From: Agelas oroides
Taxonomy: Eukaryota > Porifera > Demospongiae > Agelasida > Agelasidae
Reading direction: 5' to 3'
Length of the DNA: 64,000 nucleotides
Assembly: GCA_949130485.1 (NCBI GenBank)
Contig: OX422184.1
Coordinates: forward strand, 19,546,824-19,610,823
The translations under genes were made by a program, and so were the position numbers. Below are positions 21,180 to 32,300 of this stretch, piece by piece (within the stretch, counting starts at the first letter, position 1; the number at the start of each line of letters is the position of its first letter). The notes beneath the pieces were generated by a model, which did not search any database, was not told where the DNA came from, and saw nothing but the letters and a program-made list of their open reading frames with translations.

Positions 21180-23998
21180 TCATAGCATTTGATCAAAAGT
21201 AACGCAGCTTGGATGATCACCATAAGCCAGTGATGTACATGTACATGTGGCAATGGCAAATATACCACAGTCTTTAATTCCATGCTGTTGTGGCGACATT
21301 TCCAGCTTCATTTTTATATTCTGTCCGAATAGGTGCAAAATCAGTTTCATTGTCGTCTGATCAGTGGATGAGTACAGGGAATCGAACACCATTACTTCAC
21401 CACTAGAACACCCAATCATTGAGGCAACAATCCAATGATTGCCTCGTGAATGGATGACTTGTAATGCATCGGTGGAGGGTAGCGGAGCTTTCAGCTTTGA
21501 AAGCAGTACAGTTGACTGAAGTCCTAACAGCTTATCAAACTGCTTCTTCAGAACTAATTGGACAAAATTGATATGATTATCAGTCAGCTGCTCTCCTGAA
21601 GTAATAACATTTCGGTCTGCCTCCATCAATTTGATGTGCCCTAGTGAGAGACAGGTTGTCGAGTGGTCATTCAGATGACTGTTCTTGATCACTGTGTCTT
21701 CAACAGAAATCACATCTGGTTCCACCTTTCTTTTTTGCTTGGCTGCTGGATCTCTGTGGTCTCTGCATTGGGGGTTGTACTGCTTCTGACAGTCAGTGTA
21801 TTCGAACTTCTGGTTTCACCACTGAAGGGGCGGCATAGAAAGGAGAGCGCATACCAACAGGTTTGTGTGGAGATGGGATCAACCAAAGGGTAGAACCACC
21901 TCTACTACTGCGTTTCTGGGTCGATGCTCCATCTGAACCAGATGATGCTAAGCAATTCCAATTTATGTTATTTGCACCATTCAGTTTGAGTTTATGAGCA
22001 AGTTCTCTAAGTCGGTTTAGTTCGCGATCAATGTGTTCTACCACAGAATCAGCAGTTCCATCTGGAACTTCACCTACACTTAACCCTTCAAACCCTGTAG
22101 TACACTTTTGATAACGTCATACTGCGCACTGCACAGAAAAGATAGTCTCTGCGCGCTGGCGCGCAGGTTCTGCATCAGCAGAAAGGGTGGGACAGGGGGA
22201 GGTGGGTGGGGTCACCCGCAGGGTGCTGTGCACATGGCAGCTGCTAGGCTTGGCTGTAAAAGGACCATGGTTGGCACCCGGTGGGCCCAATTCTCGGCCT
22301 GGCTGCATGAGTAGGCTTAGAAAACGCTACTCTCACCTTTCAGGGGGTTCATTTCTGGCAAGGAAGGCTTCTTGGGCTCTAAGCGGGTGTTTGCCAATCG
22401 AGAGTGCTGACCATTGCATGTTCATTAATGAGTGGGTGTGGTTAAGGTCACGAGTCTGCTTGTTAAGGCTGGAAGTGGAGTTAGGTTCAGCTTTGGAGTC
22501 AGAGCTCGGACAGAAATGGAGATATGGTGCGTTAAAGGCATGTTTAGACTAAAACTAATCTCAAGTGAAAAAAATTCAGGGTTTAAAGGGTTTTAATTAA
22601 TTAAACATAGATCATTAACTGCAATACTATTCACTTGTTGTTGATTGAGGGTAGTACCATGATACCATCTGTGTTCAGGTGCTTTTGTGATGCATCAGAT
22701 AAAACTGTAACCTTGTGAATGTCATTTACTGTAGGAAATTCTTGACTAGCACGTATAGTGCAGCTGCTCGCTTCCGAAGTTTTAGAGACTCTACATTAAC
22801 TGAAGGAATCATGGGTTTTAAGACAGCTTTAATTATCTTAGCTATTTTTGCAGGTGTAATTTTGCATTGTCAAAAGCTTATAGTATAGCTCTCGGACTCC
22901 ATTAGAGTAACGTTTTCCATTGGTAGTTGTGACAACAAATTGCTCTAACTCTTGGCCGTCCTGTTTCTCATTGTAGGTCATGCCATCAACTTGGTCCAGC
23001 TCTTCCTCTAATTGAGTGATATTTTCTTGAAGAGACTGATTTTCTTCTATAAGTCTGGCAACCATTTCCTGCAGCTCTTCATGCTCACTCTCAAGGTGAG
23101 AAGATTCTCTTCGTTCTGCCTCCAGCTGTAGTTTTGTGGCCTCTAAACTAGATGTAGTCTGAGTAAGAGCTGCTGTAGCTTCTGAAACCTCAAGTTGTAT
23201 TGTTCTGTTAGCTGTATATAATTTATTCTGTACTTCCTGTAGTCATTCGTCCTTTCGTTTCTCCCTCCTGTCAACTAAATAGTGTGGGTTTGAAGTGGGT
23301 GGAGTTTGTGGGAGCTTGTTTTCGTTGCATAAAGGTATTTTTGTTGGACTAACTCTTGCTTTGTAATAGGTCATGGGAGTGTCTAGATTCTTCTTGTGTG
23401 TTCTTAACATATTTTCTATCACTCGGTATGCATTGTCTGCTTTTAGCTGTGGATCAATGTTTACGTAGATGGCTCCATGATCATGTTTTCTATCCTGCTT
23501 TAGGTGGGAGTGCAGCTCAGAATAGAACCTCCTTGTTGGAACTTGGGAAAGCTGCCAGTGCTTCCCTGAAGGATTGTCAACTACTTCGTCCAGAACAGAA
23601 GTAGTCAAACATTCTTGCTCAAGGACTGCTGTTCCTAAATAGAAATTATTAACAGGATTCTGTCATTTTGGTTTGCTCTATGGATTTATATATTTATGTG
23701 TGCATACCTTTACAATCTCTTGCCACACGTTGTATCCAAGTCCGAGCAAGATAGCTTTTGAGCTCATCTCCTTTTAGAGTCTTAGTTGGTAGCTGCAATC
23801 GATCTACAGTCTGGTAGAAACGGCCAGGTCGCTGAATCGCTGGGTAAAGTTTGGTCACCCATTTTGCCAATAGTTCTTGTCAGGGTGCCTCTGCCAGTAA
23901 TCCAGCTTGTCAGCATGGCCCTTCAGATCCAACAGAGTTTTGTAGGCTGGGAATCTATTTGCACTAGCTTCAAAACTATCAGGTAAAGGGATATCCAT
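21180..23998 (-). pseudogene. Broken coiled-coil protein with C-terminal ULP1/C48 cysteine protease domain
   Basis: Order on the minus strand: ATG 23998, MDIPLPDSFEASANRF...; one frameshift near 23860; a donor near 23707 (AAAG/GTATGC); an acceptor near 23636; an exon open to 22838 except for one TGA at 23243-23245 (in the CGA/TGA context expected for CpG decay), which includes a coiled coil (about 23220-22980). After the piggyBac-like insertion an acceptor near 22073 leads to VVEHIDRELNRLRELAHKL, one frameshift near 21795, and the protease: RGNHWIVAS (His), VFDSLYS (Asp), QQHGIKDCGIFAIA (Gln, Cys), stop at 21180. The catalytic residues of C48 proteases are all present. The family resembles transposon-associated genes of invertebrates, but I cannot name the transposon. 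Confidence 0.6.
22084..22598. mobile_element. piggyBac-like MITE with TIR CCCTTCAAACCCTG
   Basis: TTAA (22080-22083) precedes CCCTTCAAACCCTG; CAGGGTTTAAAGGG near 22578-22591 is followed by TTTTAA. TTAA flanks and CCCTT termini are hallmarks of piggyBac elements. It lies in the gap between the coiled-coil and protease parts of the minus-strand gene, so it may be spliced out or may be an inactivating insertion. Confidence 0.6.
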
Positions 23999-24696
23999 TT
24001 TCCGTGCAACACCACTGTTTTGTAATCTCACGGGAAATACGCGGTACTATTTTGAACCAATCACAACGTTAATCGAAGTCACATGAAACTGCACCCCCAG
24101 GACAACAAGATGGCAACGGAATGTGTGACGTGTCAACTATAGTGCGATCCTGTTCACTGCAGCAACTGAACCTGTACCTTTACTAGTGTAGATGCAAGGC
24201 ATCTTGGGGCGAGCCTGAGCGAGCGGTACAATACCACATGGATGCCATATGGGTAATAGTATAGTATATCCACATTAAATCACAACTCTGAAAGTATTGT
24301 TGTGCAATGCTGTTGTTTTGTCTCTTGTATGCAAGTTTGGATGACTCGTTGATGGTTGAGCTGTGTTATTGAAAAGAAGCGCTTTGTTAAATCACTGGGG
24401 CAATACACCTTTCCATGCAGTTAGAGTAAAGACATGGTTTTAATAAGTGGGGGTGTGTACTGCTTGATGCAGTGGTGTAGGGACACTTCAGAGGTTTGTA
24501 GTGTATATATACAATGCTACAGTTTGTGCATACTGGTAGTATTATGTTGCGTAGGTTAGGTGAGTTTGCCAATTGTCAGATTGGCTATGTGAGTTTGCTA
24601 TAATATATTAATTTACTTGTCAGATTTGCTATCATTCAATTCTATGAATCACAGGAATTTTAGTAGAGTTGTGTAAGTAACAAGTTCTGTAGGACA

Positions 24697-24819
24697 GATT
24701 CTTACGAAAAATCATTCTTTCCAGACACAATTTACCACTGGAACCAACTGCTTCCTGAAATTAAGTCTGCATCCTCTCTATGTACTTTTAAATATTGCTT
24801 GAAACAATTCCTGTTGTAA
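24697..24819 (+). pseudogene. C-terminal tail of a non-LTR (LINE) reverse transcriptase
   Basis: The frame reads DSYEKSFFPDTIYHWNQLLP followed by EIKSASSLCTFKYCL and a stop. SFFP-x-T-I-x-x-WN-x-LP and a terminal SL-x-x-FK are the usual last ~40 residues of CR1/RTE-like LINE proteins. Only this tail is present, consistent with an old 5'-truncated copy. Confidence 0.6.
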
Positions 24820-24932
24820 CTGTATCATTTGATTGGTCTCTGTCATTATTGTAAACTACTATCTCTGTGTTTGACATGCTAGCATACACTTAGTATTCAT
24901 TCATGCATTCGTCTCAGGGCACATTCTTTGTA

Positions 24933-25497
24933 CTAGTCTTCAAGTAGTCTTCCTTGCAGACGCTGGTTCTTTGCCAGGTTTGTTATACGCTGGAAAGGAA
25001 ATGGAGGGTTGAAAAGCAGATAAGTCAGTTTGCGAACACGAGAGCAGGCAACAAATGTCAGTCCACAAGTGAACTCTTTCTTTCCAACGTCGATCACCAC
25101 TTTGTCTAGGGTAAGGCCCTGTGCCTTGTGGATAGTGACAGCCCATGCTAGCTTTAGTGGCAGTTGCAATCGTGAACACTGGGCACTTGATGCAGACCAG
25201 GTGTGGTGGACGGGGACAATAGGGATTGTTCCGTCAGGGAGTGTGGGGCCTGGGTAGGAATCAAACCGTAGCATAACAGAAACTGGCAGGTTGGGTGGTG
25301 CTTGACCACTTTTGTAGCAAATGGCTATTACTGTTCCAATGGCTCCGTTGACCAGTCCAACTCCAGTCCAAAGGTTGGAAGTGAGCATCACCCGAGCACC
25401 ATGTGCTATGCAAATAACTGGGTCCAGTCCAGCTGCATCATCAGATGAAGCATTGAATGCATTTGGCCCTGTGTGAATGGCTTTTGAGCAGCGTGCC
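24933..25497 (-). pseudogene. PIF1-like helicase, C-terminal part
   Basis: Open on the minus strand from about 25497: ARCSKAIHTGPNAFNASSDD, HGARVMLTSNLWTGVGLVNG, then LAWAVTIHKAQGLTLDKVVI and FVACSRVRKLTYLL, ending at a stop at 24933. GARVMLTSNLW, the TIHKAQG-LT motif and the final ACSR block are diagnostic of the PIF1/RecD C-terminal helicase core. The N-terminal motor with the Walker A motif is absent. Upstream the frame changes within a basic region (25500-25677). It could derive from a Helitron or a PIF1-bearing transposon; only a relic is present here. Confidence 0.75.
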
Positions 25498-26357
25498 TAA
25501 CACGACCTCTCTCCTTTCGCTTTCTCGCTCCTTTGTTCCACTGTCTTTGCAGCACGCCGAGCTCTGTCTCTCAGGCTTGTAATTTCTGGGCCGTCTCTGA
25601 TCTTCGGCGACTTCTTGCTCCTGCGCTGGCTTGAGAGCTCTTCTAGAACTGCTCTGGGTATCCATGTTCAACAAAACTTGTAGCCTAAAACGATGAAGGT
25701 GGATCAAAACTCAGAAGTAGCCTACTAGGGCTCGTACCGTAGAATACTTACTTTGACTAAGTGTTCTTTCCGATATTCGGTCCGCACTTGAACTCGGCGT
25801 GCGCAATGTTTCGGGTTAAAAGAGTCGACTTGCATTTACGGAACGACGTACGACAGATAATATATAATAATAATAATATAATATATATATGAAAATTGCA
25901 CCGTTCAACTCGCTAGTGTGGGGCTCGCTCAGGCTCGCCCCAATAACAAAGTTGTAGTTTAGTGAATGTCAGTGAGTACCTTTGAGACAACTTTAGAGTA
26001 AATCTGTTGATATAGATTTTTTGGTTGGCTACCCTAACACAGCTCAGCCTCCACATTTGCACTATCGACACCTCGATCGAACGTTCGAACTGGGCAGAGC
26101 ATTCGGGTTACATATACGTCGTGTGGCAATTACCGGTACACGTATGACATCATTGCTCGCAAAAACAAAACCGCCAAATTAAAATCTGCCCACTGGAATT
26201 GGAGACCAATCTGCCAAATTAAATTCCGCTGAATTTTCCACCCATACGGTATATCATGTTGACCTTAAATACAGGCCCTAAAGAGTTTTAATGCAAAGGA
26301 CGAAAAGTCATTTCACTTAGCCTTGGCTCATGAAAATACAGCCCATGTATACACAGT

Positions 26358-29300
26358 CTAACCCATGCAACAGGATAAATATCCAGCTCCCTCTACAAGT
26401 ACATCCATGCTCATCTTACCCTCCTTTGCTTGTATAAGACGAACAAGTTGATAGAAGGCCTCTTTGACGTTTACGCGTGCTCTAGCTGAGACCTCTATAA
26501 AGGAACAGTGCCTCCCCCACTGACGTACCAAGTTCAGACCCTGGTCCCTTCCAACAACACGTTCATCCTCCAAATCACACTTGCTTCCAACAAGAACAGT
26601 TGGAACATCATCCTCATCCTTGACACGGCATAGTTGATCGTGTAAATCTGCCAGGTCATTGAATGTTGCCTGGCTGGTGATGCTGTAAACAAACATGAAA
26701 CCTTGGCCAATTTTCATGTAGAGGTCTCGCATTGCAGAAAACTGCTCCTGGAGTATAAACAGATACAAACACTGAATGAAACACTGAATTAGCTAATACC
26801 TAGTTTACACTTACCTTGCCAGCAGTGTCAAGGATTTCCAGCATCACTTGTTCACCATCAATCTCTACCTGCTTTCGATAGCTGTCCTCTGTAGATGCAA
26901 AAATAAGTAGTAGTTTATTAGTCAACTCCAGTAATGACTGAGATCATCAACATACCAATCCTAGGATCATACTTCTCAGGAGAGATGTCTTGTTGAACAA
27001 ACATTGAAGTGATGGCTGAGATACATTGTGTGTGTATGAATAACAGGAAACAAATACTAGGTCTTCAGAGGAGACATACATACCCCATGCACTACTTCAA
27101 TGTTAGCAAACTGAATTGCTTGATACCTATGCGTGCCCATGGAACAATAACTGTTGAGTGTGTTATTAGCATGCAAACACTAAGATGAAGATCTAGTCTA
27201 GAGTAACCAATCATCGGACACCTCACATTATTGGACAGCAGCACAACACCGACGGAAGTTACAACGGCTCCTGCTCTTGGTCCAGTAGGTAGGTTGATGC
27301 AGCTGCTACGTGCATCCCAAACTTGGGCTTTTTTACATCAGTGAGTGCGGATGATGTACCGTGGTGTCCGATGGTTACGACCATCGGACGAAGCCACCAA
27401 TCCACGGACGACGAGGTCCTCTAAAAGCAAGGGAGGCAGCACTGTCTACCAATCTTGATTTGTAACTGCAGCTAGCCTTACTCTACCTAACTTGCAAATA
27501 TCACCAATCTCTGTCGTAGAGCAGGGACAGGCATCGCGTAATAAAGCGCATAGGTTCAAGCTATCAATAATTGGACGGGCATAGATTCAGGTTCACATGC
27601 GTGGGTACACACTGTGACAAGGCATGTGCAAATGGAAAAGGCTGTTGACTGAGAAGTAAGAATCTTTCAAAAGTAGGTGAATAATCTGACATTTGTACCA
27701 GTAGCTAGTGATCAGTAGGTTGTATACGCTTTTCTTTTGTAGAAGTGCCTGAGTATCAAACTCTATAGCAGTGTGTTGTAAGAAGTGCTCCAAACCCATG
27801 ATCCCTGCCAATTGTGTGCCTCTCGAATCTGGTCCACGTATAGGTCGTGGGAAGATGAGGATATGTAAAAGGCCATAGCTGCTTTAGAGCAAGGTGGCAT
27901 TATTTTTCATGCTGCATGGAGCATGGTATACCATGCTCCATGCAGCCATGCACACTTCAGGAAATATTGAACATGGAGCAAACCTGGTAATGATGCCTAC
28001 CTACGTGGACCAGATCTGAGAGGCACACAATTGGCAGGGGTCAAGGGTTTAGGAGCACTTCTTGCAACACACTGCTTCAATGACATCTACAATTACACAG
28101 CGGCTGAGCGGGCCTATTTATCACTAGCTACTGCTACAAAGGTCAGAGACTCTAACATTTGTACCAGCAACTAGTGACAGTGTTTCACCTACTGTTGAAG
28201 ATTCAACAGCCTTTTCCATTTCAAGTGCTTCGTCACAACGTGCACACACGTATGCGCACCCGAATCCATGCCCGTCTGATTATTAATAGCCTGAACCCAT
28301 GCGTTTCAACACGTGACACCTGTCCCACTCTGTGATAGAAATCGCTGATACTTGGAGGTTAGGAAGAGTAAGGCTAACTGCAGCTGCAAACCAAGTTTGT
28401 TACACAGCTGCCTCCCTCACTTTTGCAGGACCTCGTCGTCTGTGGATTGGTGGCTTCGTCCAATGGTCGTGACCATCAGACACTGCCCTTTTCTGTGGTA
28501 CAGCGTCCACATCCACTGATGTAGAAAGCCCAAGTTTGGGATGCACGTAGCAGCTGCATCAACCTACCTACTGGACCAAGAGCAGGAGCCGTTGTAACTT
28601 CCGTCGGTGTTGTATTGCCGTCCAATAATGTGAGGTGTCGGATGATTGATTGGTCCTATAACCAGAATGTCACACCCCCATCTGGGTGTCCAGCATCTTG
28701 GAGGGGTGTCTCTATTCACTGGACTGACATGAACTACCGGACTGGACTACTGGACTGGACTACTGGACTGACCTTTAGCCACTAAAAATCATTTTTATGC
28801 CCTGTAATTAGACTCACCTACCAGTAGAGTTCCAAGCTACATTATGCTAGCCTGTAAAACATGGCATCATGCTGACCAATGCCCACTTGACTATAGATAG
28901 TCTCCAAATGGGCGGCGCCAACCACTTCTGGAGAGAGCAACCGCATGATCAAGAGGAAGCAGTACCTTTTGTCTTGATCACGAATTGTAGGAAGTATACT
29001 AAACCACACACCATATGCCATGAATGGGTGTCTCTATTCACTGGACTGGACTACTGGACTGACCTGTTTGTCACTAACAGGGTTTTATACAGAGAGAGAG
29101 GGGGGGGGGGCTGGATTTCCCCAACCCTCTGAAATCTTGAAATTGAGTATGGTTATTATTGTTTAGTCACAGCAGGAGCTTATGAGCGCCCCAAAGCGGC
29201 ACACGTTACGGTTCATAAGCTCCTGGTCACAGGTACCAGGCTAGAACACTCTCATTCACCAAACATGAGTCATTCACAACACCTACGTGAGATTTAAAGA

Positions 29301-32300
29301 GGTTGTGGTTAGATCATGTTTCAGTGGTGCCATCAATATTAGCTATTTAATTTTACATGTTACTGGACAGAAGTATGTGTCATCAAAATGTTGTTGTCCC
29401 AGATTGCGTCATAGTCTCGTGCCCAGATTACTTTTCGCCTAGCGGGAAAATAGTCTGGTGAACTGCCTATATCATTTTGGTTCCAATATTTTGAAATCAC
29501 CGTGACGTCACGTCAACTGGATTCTGAATTCAAAAGCGCTCTAGTAAACAGCAACTCTGAGACAGCCTACTCGTGCTCCTTTCGATAGATACAATAGCCT
29601 AGTCTACTCACGGCAGCTAGGGTTGCCCGATCAATGTCCATTTCACTAGTAGATCGTTGTCACGCAATGTGGAATGCAATCTTCGATGACGTCAAGTGCT
29701 AAATTAGAAAAGTACAATGCGCCAGCATTCCAGCGCACTTGAATGAAAATGGAATAGGCAGTTCACCACACTTATTTTTCCGACGGACGTGAAAAATGCG
29801 GTCTGGGAACGAGACTAATTGTATCAGAAGTAAACTGAGAGGATCTAAATTCAAAATTTTCTGTGTGCCCCCAGACCCCCCTAGTAGGCACACACGCTTA
29901 CGTGTGCGCTAGTGAGCTACTATCATCCTGCTACCATCCTGTTTTCCCCCCAACTCAAAATCCTGTATGAAACCCTGACTAAAAATCTTTTTTTATGCCC
30001 TGTAATTAGTCTCAGTTTCCTGTAGTGTTGTATACTGCCTAGAAAGACAGCTTTACATTACGCAAATGAGGTCAGTAAGTAGTCCAGTTCAGTGAATAGA
30101 GACACCCGCCATGAACTGGTCACCCCATTATACTGGCAGATTGATCATGCTCACTTGAGGCAAGTTTGCTTCACAACAGTGATCACACTGGAGTGACAAC
30201 TGTGGTACAAATACAAGTTGGCAGCTTATCATATGTCTTCCTATGGTAATTATAGAACATTTACTAGACTTTTCTTGCATTTGCATAGTCTAAAGCTAGC
30301 GCTGAGGGAAAAAAGCATCAGCTGCAATCATATCAATCTAAATGCTGTTACCTACCCTATAGACGGTGTGCCTCCAGAATCCAGGGGGCATGGCTTCAGA
30401 CTTAAAATGTTGCCATGGTGATACCAATTTTATATGACAATCCTGATAGTCGGAATGACTCAACTCTGAAATATGGAAGCTATCAGCCTTATGGTTGATT
30501 TTTAAAAAATTGTCAAACTTTTGTTCTTAAGTATGGAGTTATATGGTAGCCTCGTTCCCAGGCCTTCGCGCGTTCGTGCTTGCAGTATGAAATAATTCGT
30601 TCAGAAGGCCTGGTCCATTTCATCACGTGATGTGTGCCGCAGCCGTAATTTTACGTCACACCAGATATGGCCGCACCGTGTTGCAGCATTGGTTGCAGAG
30701 ATAACCACAAATGGAGTTGGAAGAACCTGAAACAGGTCACGTGCATACAATAGACTACAATAGTAAACTCGAGCTGAAGAAGACGAGGAGCCGAAATCCA
30801 AGTTCGACCTAGTAACACGATGTGGCCAAGGTATCTCTACTATCCAGCTAAACATGGCAGCTTGTGCTCTTTCGCTGTCAAGACTTTTAGCACTTAGGTA
30901 AGTTCGTACACGAACCATTACTGTGATCTCTGGGGGCCTCTTTCAACGCTAAACTGGGCTCTAGCTCATCTATGACATCATTGATTCCAGTAGTTGTGAC
31001 GTAAGCTGCGGCACACATCACGTGATGAAATGGACCAGGCCTTCTGATCAAATTATTTCGTACTGCAAGCGACGAACGCGCGAAGGCCTGGGAACGAGGC
31101 TAGTTCTATGGTGTGTGGCAACTTTTTGCCCGACACCATAGAACTCCATACTTAAATGTCACAGTTTGACAATTTTTTAAAAATCAACCATAAGGCTGAT
31201 AGCTTCCATATTTCAGAGCTGAGTCATTCGGACTATCAGGATTGTCATATAAAATTGGCATCACCATGGCAACATTTTTAAGGTCACAAGCCACGCCCCC
31301 TGGATTGTAGAGGCACACAGTCTATACATGTATGTAGACACCTGAAGATCTCTAAACATCCAAATTAATAACAGTGCCACGCTCTACATAAAACAGGTCA
31401 CAGCATAGATAATAGACTTACAGAGAAGGGATTGGAAACGCGTCAAATTTATCCGGGCATTGACGTCACTACCCGGAACTAGAGCGTGTTACGGTTGTAC
31501 GGTGAAATTGTCCTACCAGCACAGCATATACTCAAGTCCTGCGAACTCGTGAAGCAACATGCCAAGCTAGTAAGGGTCTCAAGGCATTATTTTAGTCGTG
31601 GAATTTAATTGTAAGGATGCAGCAGCGGAGCTCATGAAAGATGCTTCGTTTTCAAAGGCAAATAATGTCATTTTTAGTGGTTTTGTAGTTTTTTCAAGTT
31701 TGCTGTTAATGCAACAACAATTCCAATTATTCTGTATGTTACCTGTGTACATGGTAAATGTCTCAATTAAACTAAGAAACTTTGAATAGCGCTTTACACA
31801 AAATTATTATACAGATTTAGCCTTCACGACCAGTACTTGAGTTTGTAGTTTTTCCAGCAAAGTTCCAGCTACAAGCTGCACATACCCCACACAGATCAAA
31901 CATATACTTACTGTTGTATGTCTACATTACAGTAATGTTTTGATTGTAGGTAACAGCTGAGAGAATGGAAGGGGTAAAAGTACTGGTACCATGCATAGTT
32001 TTTCTCACAGTTACGGGTGTTTACCAGGTACTGTAAATGCTTTAGCAGCGAAGAACTGTAGAATCACACGAATCCGCTAGATAATCGGCAGTTGTAGGTA
32101 TGGCTACGCTGCACTAGAGCTCTGGCAGGTGCTCGCTACTATATAATTATCACCATAGTACGAAGCTATACCGTGAAATATCACGAGTTTGTTGCCGTCT
32201 GTATTGTTACGAGTGCACAGCACGAGTAACAATGCCAACGGCAACAAACGAGTGACGTTATCATACGAACCATCGATTTCATTGCACGTTCAGACGTAGC

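Larger units (their letters stand above)
24205..25942. mobile_element. TIR element (TGGGGCGAGCCTGAGCGAGC family) carrying LINE and PIF1 fragments
   Basis: The left TIR is TGGGGCGAGCCTGAGCGAGC at 24205-24224, and its inverse ends at 25942. The right end shares ~60 bp with the short relative at 9413-9898. Cargo is a LINE tail (plus, 24697-24819) and a PIF1 helicase fragment (minus, 24933-25497). Neither supplies a transposase, so the element is non-autonomous. Confidence 0.7.
18676..26249. mobile_element. pogo/Tigger-like DNA transposon, disrupted by nested insertions
   Basis: The left TIR CCGTATGGCCGGAAAATTTG at 18676 is preceded by TA; the right end, ending CCATACGG at 26249, is followed by TA, the expected Tc1/mariner-pogo target duplication. 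Sub-terminal GGGGAATTTAATTTGGCGG is shared in diverged form. Inside are the N-terminal (18845-19249) and C-terminal (20484-20962) parts of a plus-strand pogo-like transposase, separated and followed by several other elements. A solo right end of the same family is near 59226-59309. Confidence 0.7.
18136..26285. mobile_element. Candidate outermost element: piggyBac-like MITE with TIR CTCTTTAGGGCC
   Basis: Left TTAA (18132-18135) is followed by CTCTTTAGGGCC; the exact complement GGCCCTAAAGAG lies at 26274-26285, followed two bases later by TTAA (26288-26291). If these are partners, the original element was about 0.55 kb and the pogo-like transposon later inserted into it. The termini are short, so chance pairing is possible. 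Confidence 0.4.
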
